A stretch of 9,777 nt of DNA from positions 1-9,777 of the forward strand of contig CANFIE010000116.1 of assembly GCA_947446625.1 (NCBI GenBank), given 5' to 3'. Of the stretch, positions 1 through 6,656 are shown one piece after another; the stretch's first letter is position 1; each line of letters starts with the position of its first letter. The translations under genes were made by a program, and so were the position numbers. The notes beneath the pieces are model-generated. The model was not told where the DNA came from. It searched no databases and saw only the letters and a program-made list of their open reading frames with translations. The stretch is from Acetobacteraceae bacterium. Its GTDB lineage: Bacteria; Pseudomonadota; Alphaproteobacteria; Acetobacterales; Acetobacteraceae.

Positions 1-1301
1 CGGGCTTCGCCGACATGGTCGCCCGCGTCCGCCCGGCCGTGGTCACCATCACCAGCACGGAAATGCGCCACAACGCCGCCGCCCGGCCAGACCAGCCCAT
101 GGGCCGCTATTTCGGCCAGCCCGGCGAGGAACGCGCCCAGCCCGCGCAATCCCTCGGCAGCGGCTTCATCGTCGACGCCGCCGGCCACATCGTCACCAAC
201 AACCACGTCATCTAAGGCGCCAGCCGCGTGCTGGTGAAGCTGGATGACGGCCGCGAGCTCAACGCCCGCGTCGTCGGCCGCGACCCCCGCACCGACCTCG
301 CCCTGCTGAAGGTGGAAGCCGGCGCCCCGCTGCCCCACCTCGCCCTCGGCAACTCAGACTCTGCCCGCGTGGGTGACTGGGTGGTGGCCGTCGGCAACCC
401 CTTCGGCCTCGGCGGCACCGTCACCGCCGGCATCCTCTCCGCCCGTGGCCGAGACATCCAGTCCGGCCCCTATGATGATTTCCTCCAGGTCGATGCCCCC
501 ATCAACCGCGGCAACAGTGGTGGCCCGCTGTTCAGCCAGGATGGCAGCGTCATCGGCGTCAACACCGCCATCTTCTCGCCCACCGGCGGCTCCATCGGCA
601 TCGGCTTCGCCATCCCCTCCAACCTGGTCAACCGCGTGGTTGCCCAGTTGAAGGAGACGGGCCGCATCGAGCGCGGCTGGCTCGGCGTCGCCACCCAGGG
701 CATCGAGCCCGGCGTGGCCACCGCCCTGCGCCTGCCCAACACTGAAGGCGCGCTCATCGCCGATGCCGACGCCGCCGGCCCCGCCGCCCGCGCCGGCCTG
801 CACGCCGGAGACGTGGTGACCGCGCTGGACGGCCAGGCCGTGAAATCCCCGCGCGACCTGGCCCGCCTGGTCGGCGCCCTGCGCCCCAACAGCACCACCA
901 CCCTCACCCTGCGGCGTGATGGCGCCGAGCAGCAAATCCGCGTTACCCTCGGCGAACTGCGTGACCCCGGCCAGCAGGCCGCCGCACCGGAAGCCCGCGA
1001 CGGCATCGGCCTGGCGCTGCAACCCCTCACGCCGGAACTGCGCCAGCAACTCAGCGTGCCGGCCAAGGTGAATGGTGCCGCCATCGTCGCCATTCGCCCC
1101 GGCAGCGCCGCCGAGGCCGCCGGCCTGCGCCCCGGCGACATCATCCAGGGCATCGGCAACCAGCCGGTGGCCGATGTCGAACAGGCCACCCAGGCGCTGC
1201 GCCAGGCGCTGCGCGGCAACAACCCGGTGGCGCTGCGCCTGCTGCGCCAGGGCCACAACATGTTCGTCGCCGTCACCCCGCAGCCCAACCCGCAGGGTTA
1301 A
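1..1301 (+). pseudogene. degP: DegP/HtrA-family periplasmic serine protease, 5'-truncated by window edge and interrupted by an in-frame TAA
   Basis: Trypsin-like protease with two PDZ domains; the family degrades or chaperones misfolded envelope proteins in the periplasm. The reading frame is open from position 3, so the true start and signal peptide lie left of the window. The triad is visible: His in TNNHVI (codon 204-206), Asp in RTDLAL (294-296), Ser in GNSGGPL (516-518). PDZ1 begins near GWLGVATQG (about 678) and PDZ2 near GIGLALQPL (about 1003); both carry the usual AGL-GD core (ARAGLHAGDVV, AAGLRPGDII). The frame is broken at 213-215 by TAA, where relatives have an acidic or other sense codon (NNHVI-x-GA). 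After the stop the same frame continues with full family similarity to the TAA at 1299-1301. Translation would therefore end three codons after His. A restart at GTG 228 would give a piece without His or signal peptide. Either a recent inactivating mutation or a sequencing error. Ends 21 bp from the convergent binding-protein gene. Family call is firm; the exact orthologue (DegP, DegQ or MucD) is not. Confidence 0.9.
213..215 (+). other. Premature TAA stop codon inside the protease gene
   Basis: The codon series reads CAC GTC ATC TAA GGC GCC AGC. Positions 15 and 228 are in the same frame (both multiples of 3), so this is a pure substitution and not a frameshift. A single G-to-T change in GAA (Glu) would create it, and related proteases read NNHVI-Glu/Asp-Gly/Ala here. 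No compensating frameshift or suppressor context is visible. Confidence 0.9.
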
Positions 1302-1322
1302 TGCAACCGGCCGGGGGCGCCG

Positions 1323-2282
1323 CTACTCCGCGGTCAGCCCCCGCGCCGCAATCAGCGCCCGCCACTTGGCAATCTCAGCCACCAGCACCCCGCGCGTCTC
1401 CGCCCGCGCGGTCGGCGCCACCTCGCCATCCACCAGAGTCTCCAGCCGCTGCTTCAGCGCCGGCTGCGCCAGCACCGCCAGCATCGCGGCATGCAGCCTT
1501 TCCTGCACCGCCACCGGAGTCCCGGCCGGCGCCGCCAGCCCGGCCCAGGTGCTGCTTTCATAGCCCGGCAGCGTCTCCGCCACCGTCGGCACCTGCGTAA
1601 ACTGCCGCGACCGCCGGGCCGAGGTCACCGCCAGCGCCCGCAGCTTGCCATCCTGCAGCATGCTCATGGCGCCCACCGTGGTGCTCACCATCACCGGCAA
1701 CTCGCCGCCCAGCACTGCGGTCAGCCCGGCCACGTCGCTCCTGTACGGCACTGGCGTCATCCGCACCCCCGCCGCCACGCCCAGCATCTCCCCGGTCAGG
1801 TGGTGAGAAGAACCCGGCCCCAGCGTGCCATACTGCACCGCCCCGTCGCCGCGCTTGGCCGCCGCAATCAGCGCCGGCAGATCAGCCCAGGGGCTGTCGG
1901 CCCGCACCACGCACACAAAGGCGTAGCGCAGCGCAATCGTCACCCAGTCGAACCCGTCAACCGGGTCAAACCCGCTCGCCTTGCCAAAGGCCGCCGCCAC
2001 GCCATGGCTGCCGGTCAGCAGCCCCAGCGTATGGCCATCGGCCGGGCTGCGCGCCAGCGCCAGGCTGGCGATATTCCCGCCCGCGCCTGGCCGCGCCTCC
2101 ACCACCACCGGCTTGCCCAGCTCCGCGCCCAGGGCCGGCGCCAGCAGGCGGCAGATGGTATCCGCCGCCCCGCCCGCGCCAAAGCCATGCATCAACGCAA
2201 TGCTGCGCTCCGGCCATTGCGCCCGCGCCACGCCGGGCACCGCCAGCGCGGCACCCGCCACCAGCAGTCCCCGGCGCCGCAT
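1323..2282 (-). CDS. Bug/TctC-family periplasmic substrate-binding protein (tripartite tricarboxylate transporter type)
   Basis: A 319-residue secreted binding protein, the usual size for the Bug family, whose members bind carboxylates, amides or aromatic acids in the periplasm. The first 21 residues form a signal peptide: MRRRGLL, an alanine-rich core and ARA-Q as likely cleavage site. The arginine cluster could be a Tat signal, but Sec is also possible. Family marks follow in order: GFGAGGAADTICR with the Gly-rich ligand loop, VVVEARPGAGGNIA, YGTLGPGSSHHLTGEML and VPYRSDVAGLTAVLGG. The start at 2282 is preferred over an upstream ATG at 2330 because the signal peptide begins there, and because its ATG shares one base with the oxygenase stop (TGATG), with AAGGA upstream. 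It is the last gene of the four-gene operon. No TctA/TctB membrane partners are in the window, so it may be an orphan that uses a distant transporter or serves as a sensor. Ligand unknown; family call firm. Confidence 0.9.
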   Translation of the reverse strand: MRRRGLLVAGAALAVPGVARAQWPERSIALMHGFGAGGAADTICRLLAPALGAELGKPVVVEARPGAGGNIASLALARSPADGHTLGLLTGSHGVAAAFGKASGFDPVDGFDWVTIALRYAFVCVVRADSPWADLPALIAAAKRGDGAVQYGTLGPGSSHHLTGEMLGVAAGVRMTPVPYRSDVAGLTAVLGGELPVMVSTTVGAMSMLQDGKLRALAVTSARRSRQFTQVPTVAETLPGYESSTWAGLAAPAGTPVAVQERLHAAMLAVLAQPALKQRLETLVDGEVAPTARAETRGVLVAEIAKWRALIAARGLTAE

Positions 2283-3307
2283 CACGCCGCCTGGTCCTTC
2301 TGGTGCACGTAATTCCGCCGCGCGAACCACACGATGTAGTCGTCGAACAGAATCGGCTCATGCTTCGCCGGCCGTTCCGCGCTCACGCAGCTCGGCAGCG
2401 CCGCGATCATCGTGTCCGGGTTGGGGTCGAAGAAGAACGGCACCGCATAGCGCGCATTCGGGTTCATGTTCCGCACCCGATGCGGCGTGGACAGAAACAC
2501 CTCATTCGTCCAGCGCCGCAGCATGTCGCCGCTGTTCACCGTATAGGCGCCGGGCACCACCGGAATATCAAACCAATCGCCATCCGGCAGCAAAATCGAA
2601 AGCCCGTCATTCGGGTTCGGCGGCAGCAGCGTCATGAAGCCGCTGTCGGTATGCGGCGCAATGCTGAACTCGCCCTCCTGGAACCCTTCCACCGCCGGGT
2701 AATGCGTCACCCGATGGATGTAGTTCGGCAGCGCGAACGCCTTCTCGAAATAATCCGGCACCAGCCCCAGCGCCCGGGCGTAGATCGGCACCAGCTTCTG
2801 GCACAGCGCCGCCATGGTCCGCATGTAGCTCAGGCAATGGTCACGAAACCCCGGCAAATTCGCCGGCCATTGGTTCAGCCCGCGCAGTGGCTTGTTCGCC
2901 ACCACATCCGGGTCTTCCGGCAGCCGCTGCCGCCGCATGAAGAAGGCTTCGTTCAGGCTCGGCTTGCCATTGGGGTTGTAGGCGCTGGTCCGGTTCAACG
3001 AACCCTTCAGCGGCATATACCCCAGGTTATGCTCATCGATCTTGAGCTTCAGCTTCTCCTCAACCGGCTGGGCATGAAACCGCCGTGCCTGCTCATAAGT
3101 GTGCTCAATCATCGCCTCGGGCACGCCATGCCCGGCCAACAAGTAAAAGCCCACATTCTCCAGCGCGTAGCGCAGCTCGGCGGCATTCGCCTCCAGCGCC
3201 CCGGCCTCACCACGCAGAAACGCGCTCACATCAATCAACGGCATCCGCCCGTTCAGCATACGGGCGGGCGGGCGCGCCTCGGGCGCGGGCAGCAGCGGGC
3301 TGGTCAT
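2282..3307 (-). CDS. 2-oxoglutarate/Fe(II)-dependent oxygenase, isopenicillin N synthase-like family
   Basis: A 341-residue cytoplasmic non-haem iron oxygenase. The N-terminal DIOX_N part covers about residues 22-130 (PLIDVSAFL; VGFYLLAGHGV) and the 2OG-FeII_Oxy jelly roll about 190-295. The iron triad is visible: His219 and Asp221 in APHTDSGFMTLL, and His276 in STPHRV. Arg286 in NARYAVPFFF sits at the co-substrate arginine position; relatives usually have Arg-x-Ser, here the Ser is Ala288. Such enzymes hydroxylate, desaturate or cyclise small molecules; the substrate cannot be read from sequence. The start at 3307 is chosen because its ATG overlaps the amidase TGA (ATGA); the frame could extend to 3346 only by running into the amidase gene. 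Its stop shares one base with the binding-protein start. Tight overlaps on both sides argue for translational coupling and a shared pathway with the amidase. The family includes gibberellin, ethylene-forming and amino-acid oxygenases, so a precise name is not justified. Confidence 0.9.
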   Translation of the reverse strand: MTSPLLPAPEARPPARMLNGRMPLIDVSAFLRGEAGALEANAAELRYALENVGFYLLAGHGVPEAMIEHTYEQARRFHAQPVEEKLKLKIDEHNLGYMPLKGSLNRTSAYNPNGKPSLNEAFFMRRQRLPEDPDVVANKPLRGLNQWPANLPGFRDHCLSYMRTMAALCQKLVPIYARALGLVPDYFEKAFALPNYIHRVTHYPAVEGFQEGEFSIAPHTDSGFMTLLPPNPNDGLSILLPDGDWFDIPVVPGAYTVNSGDMLRRWTNEVFLSTPHRVRNMNPNARYAVPFFFDPNPDTMIAALPSCVSAERPAKHEPILFDDYIVWFARRNYVHQKDQAA

Positions 3308-4698
3308 GCGGTTTCCTCCGTCATCGCCGGCCGGCGCTTGCGCCATTCGGTCGCTTGTTCATAGGCATGGGCGGCGGCAAACAGCGCCGGCTCCTGCCAT
3401 GGCTTGGCCACCAATTGCAGCGAAACCGGCAAGCCGCCCTCGCCAAACCCAGCACAAACCGAAATCGCCGGCCAGCCCAGCACATTGAACGCCATGGTGA
3501 ACCCAGGCGCGCCCAGGAAGCCCCATTGCGGCACCGCGTCAATCTTCGGCGCCTCCCCGGGGGCCGAGGCCGTCAGCAGGAAATCCACCCCCTGCATCGC
3601 CGCCAGGCTGCGCGCCACCAGCTCGGCCCGGCGCTTCTGCGCCTGCATGTAGTCCGCCGCCGAAAGCGCCGCGCCCAGCATCAGCCGCTGGCGCATGTAC
3701 AGCCCATAATCCTGCGGCTTCTCGCGCATCCAGGCTTCATGCACGGCAAAGGCCTCGGCCAGCAGAATCACCCAGCCGCAGGCGTTGAACTCCTCCAGGC
3801 TCGGCAGCACCACCTCGCGCACTTCGGCGCCCATGCTGCGCCACAGCGCGGCGGCATCCTCAATGCCCTTCAGCGTCGCGGCGCTCACCGGGTTGTCGCG
3901 CTCGTGCATGTGCCGCGCCAGGCCAATCACCTTGCCCTTCACGCCCGCGCCCAGGCTGGCGGCATAATCCGGCACCGCCACATCGGCGCTCGCCGGGTCC
4001 AGCGCATCAAACCCCGCCATCGCCTGCAACAGCAGGGAGCAGTCTTCCACCGTCCAGGCCATCGGCCCGGTATGGTCCAGGCTCTGTGCCAGCGGCAGCA
4101 CGTCGCGCCGGCTGGCACGGCCATAGGTCGGCTTGATCCCGGCAATGCCGCACAGCGCCGCCGGCCCGCGAATGGAGCCACCCGTATCGCTGCCCGTCCC
4201 GCCCAGGATCATGCCCGAAGCCACCGCCGCCCCGGTCCCGCTCGAAGACCCGGCGGTGAAATGCTCGGGGTTCCAAGGGTTGCGCGCCGGCGGCCAGGGC
4301 AGGTCGAAGCTCGGCCCGCCAAAGGCAAACTCATGCGTCGCCAGCTTGCCCAGCGAGACCACCCCCGCCGCCGCCCATTTCTGTACCACCACCGCATCCC
4401 GCGCCGGCACATGCCCCTGCAGAACCTTGGAATGCGCCGTGGTGGGCACTCCCGCGGTGCAATAGATATCCTTATGGGCAATCGGAATACCGTCCAGCGG
4501 CCCCCGCACCCCGTCCCGCATGATCCGCGCCTCGGCCGCCTTGGCCGCCGCCATGGCCCCCTCGGGGTCCGGCCGAATGAAGGCATGCAGCGTCCCGTCC
4601 AGCCGCTCCATCCGCGCCAGGCAGGCGCCAACCAGTTCCACCGGAGAAAGCTTGCGCGCCGCAATCAGCCGCCCGGCCTCGGCAATGGTCGGGATCAT
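3304..4698 (-). CDS. Amidase-signature (AS) family amidase, probable catalytic subunit of an AtzE/GatA-like complex
   Basis: A 464-residue amidohydrolase that cleaves a C-N bond in an amide, releasing ammonia or an amine. The Ser-cisSer-Lys catalytic set is present: Lys76 in PIAHKD, cis-Ser151 in TAGSSSGTG and nucleophile Ser175 in DTGGSIRGPA. The Ser151-Ser175 spacing of 24 residues matches that of the family (217 to 241 in FAAH). The C-terminal LPVSLQLVAKPWQE segment is also typical, and the length is normal. Start at 4698: the ATG overlaps the stop of the small upstream gene (ATGA). That upstream gene looks like AtzG, the GatC-like partner required by the AS hydrolase AtzE (1-carboxybiuret hydrolase), so a heterodimer is likely by analogy. 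It is not GatA of the tRNA amidotransferase: no GatB is present and the operon context is catabolic. Substrate unknown; AS family membership is certain. Confidence 0.93.
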   Translation of the reverse strand: MIPTIAEAGRLIAARKLSPVELVGACLARMERLDGTLHAFIRPDPEGAMAAAKAAEARIMRDGVRGPLDGIPIAHKDIYCTAGVPTTAHSKVLQGHVPARDAVVVQKWAAAGVVSLGKLATHEFAFGGPSFDLPWPPARNPWNPEHFTAGSSSGTGAAVASGMILGGTGSDTGGSIRGPAALCGIAGIKPTYGRASRRDVLPLAQSLDHTGPMAWTVEDCSLLLQAMAGFDALDPASADVAVPDYAASLGAGVKGKVIGLARHMHERDNPVSAATLKGIEDAAALWRSMGAEVREVVLPSLEEFNACGWVILLAEAFAVHEAWMREKPQDYGLYMRQRLMLGAALSAADYMQAQKRRAELVARSLAAMQGVDFLLTASAPGEAPKIDAVPQWGFLGAPGFTMAFNVLGWPAISVCAGFGEGGLPVSLQLVAKPWQEPALFAAAHAYEQATEWRKRRPAMTEETA

Positions 4699-4886
4699 GG
4701 CGCCTTCCCCGCGCTGAAGGTGGTCGCCGGTTCAGCCTCAGCCCCCAGCGCCGGCTGCCGCAGCAGGTCCAGCCAGGTCACCAGCTTGTCCCAGGCGGGC
4801 AGAATCTGCGCGGCCTCGGCCTCGCCCAACGGCACCCCGGCCTGGCGCACCCGCGCCTGAAAGGCCCCAACGGCGGTCTCGGTCAT
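4695..4886 (-). CDS. Small AtzG/GatC-like (DUF4089-type) subunit, amidase partner
   Basis: A 63-residue protein, first in the minus-strand operon. Helical N-terminal half (AFQARVRQAGVPLGEAEA), a second helix (WDKLVTWLDLLRQ), then an acidic EAEPATTF tail. This layout, including the late EPA-x-x-F segment and the tiny size, resembles the DUF4089/AtzG proteins, which act as GatC-like partners that stabilise AS-family amidases. Known in the family: AtzG forms a complex with AtzE. Inferred here: it binds the amidase encoded immediately downstream, whose ATG overlaps its TGA (ATGA). The start was chosen from the Shine-Dalgarno: CAGGAG at 4893-4898 lies 6 bases before the ATG at 4886, whereas the in-frame ATG at 4892 abuts the SD with no spacing and the one at 4922 lies upstream of the predicted transcript start. 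Similarity is judged by eye on a short sequence, so the family name is probable rather than certain. Confidence 0.72.
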   Translation of the reverse strand: MTETAVGAFQARVRQAGVPLGEAEAAQILPAWDKLVTWLDLLRQPALGAEAEPATTFSAGKAP

Positions 4887-4892
4887 GCTCAT

Positions 4893-4898
4893 CTCCTG
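4893..4898 (-). promoter_or_regulatory. Shine-Dalgarno CAGGAG of the AtzG-like gene
   Basis: Read on the minus strand, CAGGAG is followed by ATGAGC and then ATG at 4886. The 6-base spacing decides the start in favour of MTETAV rather than MSMTETAV or the longer form. Confidence 0.7.
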
Positions 4899-4912
4899 CT
4901 TTGCCGGGAATA

Positions 4913-4929
4913 AGCATGCCACGTGCCAG
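4913..4929 (-). promoter_or_regulatory. Sigma-54 (RpoN) -24/-12 promoter driving the amidase operon
   Basis: On the minus strand the site reads CTGGCACGTGGCATGCT. Against the RpoN consensus YTGGCACGrNNNTTGCW, all specified positions match except r (T here) and the first T of TTGC (A here). The invariant GG (4926-4927) and GC (4914-4915) are separated by exactly 10 bases. Transcription would begin near 4902, leaving a leader of about 16 bases that contains the Shine-Dalgarno ahead of the ATG at 4886. This predicts dependence on RpoN and an enhancer-binding activator, none of which is encoded in the window. The match is seen directly; activity is inferred. Confidence 0.72.
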
Positions 4930-4934
4930 GATCA

Positions 4935-4964
4935 TTGCCAGTGCCCCCCGCACCCGGTTACGCT
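4935..4964 (+). promoter_or_regulatory. Candidate sigma-70-type promoter for the ThDP enzyme/ABC importer operon
   Basis: TTGCCA (4935-4940) differs from the -35 consensus at one base. After 18 bases comes TACGCT (4959-4964), a weak -10 that keeps the key first T, second A and last T. It would start transcription around 4971, 20 bases before the ATG. The spacer contains the inverted repeat GTGC-ccccc-GCAC (4941-4953), a possible operator. Weak in isolation, but it is the best candidate in a 104-base gap and faces the right way. Confidence 0.3.
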
Positions 4965-4990
4965 CCCCGCAAGAACGGGAGAGAACGAAC

Positions 4991-6622
4991 ATGAAGGTCG
5001 GCGCCGCCATCGCGGAGATCATGAAACGCGAGGGTATTGAAATCCTCACCGGCTACCCGGTGAACCACCTCATCGAATTCGCCGCCGATATCGGTATCCG
5101 CCCGGTCATGGTCCGCCAGGAACGCATCGCCGCCCACATGGCGGACGCCATCTCCCGCGTCACCTCGGGCAAGAAGATCGGCGCCTTCTGCATGCAGCAC
5201 GGCCCGGGCGCCGAAAACGGCTTCGGCGGCGTCGCCCAATGCTATGGCGAAAGCATCCCCGTCCTCGTCGTCCCCATGGGCTATGCCCGCCGCCTGCGCG
5301 GCATTGATCCCAATTTCGACAGCACCACGGCGATGAAGCCGATCAGCAAGAGCAGCGAAGTCATCATGTTGGCGGCGGAAGTCCCCAACATCATGCGCCG
5401 CGCCTTCACCCGGCTGAAAAACGGCCGCGGCGGCCCCGTCATCGTCGAAGTCCCCACCGACATGTGGAACGAGGAAGTCCCCGAGCCGCTGGACTACACC
5501 CCGGTCCTCACCGCCAAATACGGCCCCGCGCCCGCCGACGTAAAAGCCGCCGCCCGCATGCTGGCCGCGGCCAAGCGCCCGGTGCTCTACGCCGGCACCG
5601 GCATCCATTGGGCGGAAGCCTGGCCTCAGCTCAAGGCCCTGGCCGAACTCCTCGCCGCCCCGGTCACCTCTTCGCTCGGCGGCAAGTCCTCGTTCAACGA
5701 GGATCATCCCCTCTCCCTCGGCTCCGGTGGCCTCGCCATCCCCAAGCCGGTCCGCCACTTCCTCGACAGCGCCGACGTCATCTTCGGCATCGGCTGCTCC
5801 TTCACCGAAACCAGCTTCGGCGTCCGCATCCCCAAGGGGCCGAAGATCATCCACGCCACGCTCGACCCCATGCACATCAATAAGGATGTCCGCGCCGATA
5901 TCGGCCTGGTGGGTGATGCCGGCCTGACCCTCGACGCCATCCTGGCCGAACTCGCGCTGCTGGTCCCCAGCCCGCGCGACCCCGCCCCGGTGGTGGCCGA
6001 AATCGAAGCCCATCGCGCGCCCTGGCTGGCGCAATGGATGCCCAAGCTCACCAACAATGATGCCCCGCTGAACCCCTACCGCGTGCTGTGGGACCTGCAG
6101 CACACGGTGGACCGCGACAACACCATCATCACGCATGACGCCGGCAGCCCGCGCGACCAGATCTCTCCGTTCTGGAAATCCACCACCCCGCTCTCCTATC
6201 TCGGCTGGGGCAAGACCACGCAGCTCGGCTACGGCCTCGGCCTGGCCATGGGCGCCAAGCTGGCAGCACCCGACAAGCTCTGCATCAATGTCTGGGGCGA
6301 CGCCGCCATCGGCTTCACCGGCATGGATTTCGAAACCGCGGTGCGTGAACGCATCCCCATCATGTCCATCCTGCTGAACAACTTCTCCATGGCCATCGAG
6401 TTGAAGGTCATGCCGATCAGCACGGAAAAGTATCGCAGCACCGATATCTCGGGCGACTACGCCGCCATGGCCCGCGCCTTCGGCGGCTATGGCGAAAGGG
6501 TCACACGCCCCGAGGACATCATCCCCGCCATCAAGCGCGGCATCGAGCAGACCAAAAAAGGCGTGCCTGTGCTGCTGGAATTCATTACCAGCAAGGAAAC
6601 CGAAGTTTCAAAGTTCGCCTAA
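4991..6622 (+). CDS. Thiamine-diphosphate-dependent enzyme, acetolactate synthase/oxalyl-CoA decarboxylase superfamily, substrate unknown
   Basis: A 543-residue cytoplasmic ThDP enzyme with the three-domain layout: pyrimidine-binding domain (about 1-165), central domain (about 180-330) and pyrophosphate-binding domain (about 360-535). Glu44 in VRQERIAAHMADA is the cofactor-activating glutamate. The Mg-ThDP motif is WGDAAIGFTG (Asp437) ending at LLNN (Asn463-464), so GDA replaces the textbook GDG, as in some oxalyl-CoA decarboxylases (GDSAFGF). The family decarboxylates 2-keto or acyl-CoA substrates or joins C2 units. There is no IlvH-like regulatory subunit gene beside it, so valine/isoleucine synthesis is unlikely. 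Start: ATG 4991, preceded by GGGAG (4977-4981); the frame runs back to 4901 but that would overlap the control region and add a poor, Arg-rich leader. Ends 34 bases before the ABC ATPase gene and is probably co-transcribed with it, linking the enzyme to an imported compound. Superfamily certain, reaction unknown. Confidence 0.9.
   Translation: MKVGAAIAEIMKREGIEILTGYPVNHLIEFAADIGIRPVMVRQERIAAHMADAISRVTSGKKIGAFCMQHGPGAENGFGGVAQCYGESIPVLVVPMGYARRLRGIDPNFDSTTAMKPISKSSEVIMLAAEVPNIMRRAFTRLKNGRGGPVIVEVPTDMWNEEVPEPLDYTPVLTAKYGPAPADVKAAARMLAAAKRPVLYAGTGIHWAEAWPQLKALAELLAAPVTSSLGGKSSFNEDHPLSLGSGGLAIPKPVRHFLDSADVIFGIGCSFTETSFGVRIPKGPKIIHATLDPMHINKDVRADIGLVGDAGLTLDAILAELALLVPSPRDPAPVVAEIEAHRAPWLAQWMPKLTNNDAPLNPYRVLWDLQHTVDRDNTIITHDAGSPRDQISPFWKSTTPLSYLGWGKTTQLGYGLGLAMGAKLAAPDKLCINVWGDAAIGFTGMDFETAVRERIPIMSILLNNFSMAIELKVMPISTEKYRSTDISGDYAAMARAFGGYGERVTRPEDIIPAIKRGIEQTKKGVPVLLEFITSKETEVSKFA
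5046..5063. repeat. Inverted repeat TCACCGG-CTAC-CCGGTGA inside the ThDP enzyme gene, possible activator site
   Basis: Perfect 7-base arms with a 4-base spacer. It lies within coding sequence (LTGYPVN) but about 145-160 bases upstream of the predicted sigma-54 start at 4902, the normal range for enhancer-binding proteins. It does not fit the NtrC spacing (CACC-N5-GGTG; here N8). It may equally be chance in GC-rich codons. Confidence 0.3.
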
Positions 6623-6640
6623 GCCTGAGTCGCCTGACTG

Positions 6641-6655
6641 GGAGGAATAAAAAAA
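6641..6655 (+). promoter_or_regulatory. Strong Shine-Dalgarno GGAGGA plus seven-A run before the ABC ATPase
   Basis: GGAGGA (6641-6646) stands 10 bases before ATG 6657, with seven consecutive A (6649-6655) in between. The A run is striking in this GC-rich DNA and would keep the initiation region unstructured. Confidence 0.7.
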
Positions 6656-6656
6656 T

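Noticed and set aside
354..1256. 300-residue minus-strand open frame opposite the protease gene
   Set aside because: The opposite strand shows the protease triad and PDZ domains; the antisense product is low complexity.
1302..1322. Self-complementary CCGGCCGG (1307-1314) between convergent genes as a terminator
   Set aside because: No loop can form in this 8-base palindrome and there is no T run on either strand; too weak to call.
2283..2330. 16-residue N-terminal extension of the Bug/TctC protein
   Set aside because: It would bury the signal peptide behind extra residues and overlap the oxygenase gene by 49 bases; the TGATG junction gives a better start.
3085..4860. 591-residue plus-strand open frame opposite the amidase and oxygenase
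   Set aside because: Arg/Pro/His-rich low-complexity translation with no family motif, complementary to genes with intact catalytic residues and overlapping start/stop junctions.
4941..4953. GTGC-ccccc-GCAC as an NtrC binding site for the sigma-54 promoter
   Set aside because: The half-sites are in the opposite orientation to the NtrC site (GCAC...GTGC), and the position is too close to the -24 element for a normal activator site.
4901..4990. Upstream start at 4901 for the ThDP enzyme
   Set aside because: It lies within the sigma-54 promoter region and before the likely promoter of the gene; the added 30 residues are Arg-rich and unlike the family's N-terminus, while ATG 4991 begins right at the conserved domain with an SD.
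4958..6136. 392-residue minus-strand open frame opposite the ThDP enzyme
   Set aside because: Asp/Gly/Ala/Val-rich composition typical of a shadow frame; no Shine-Dalgarno or domain.
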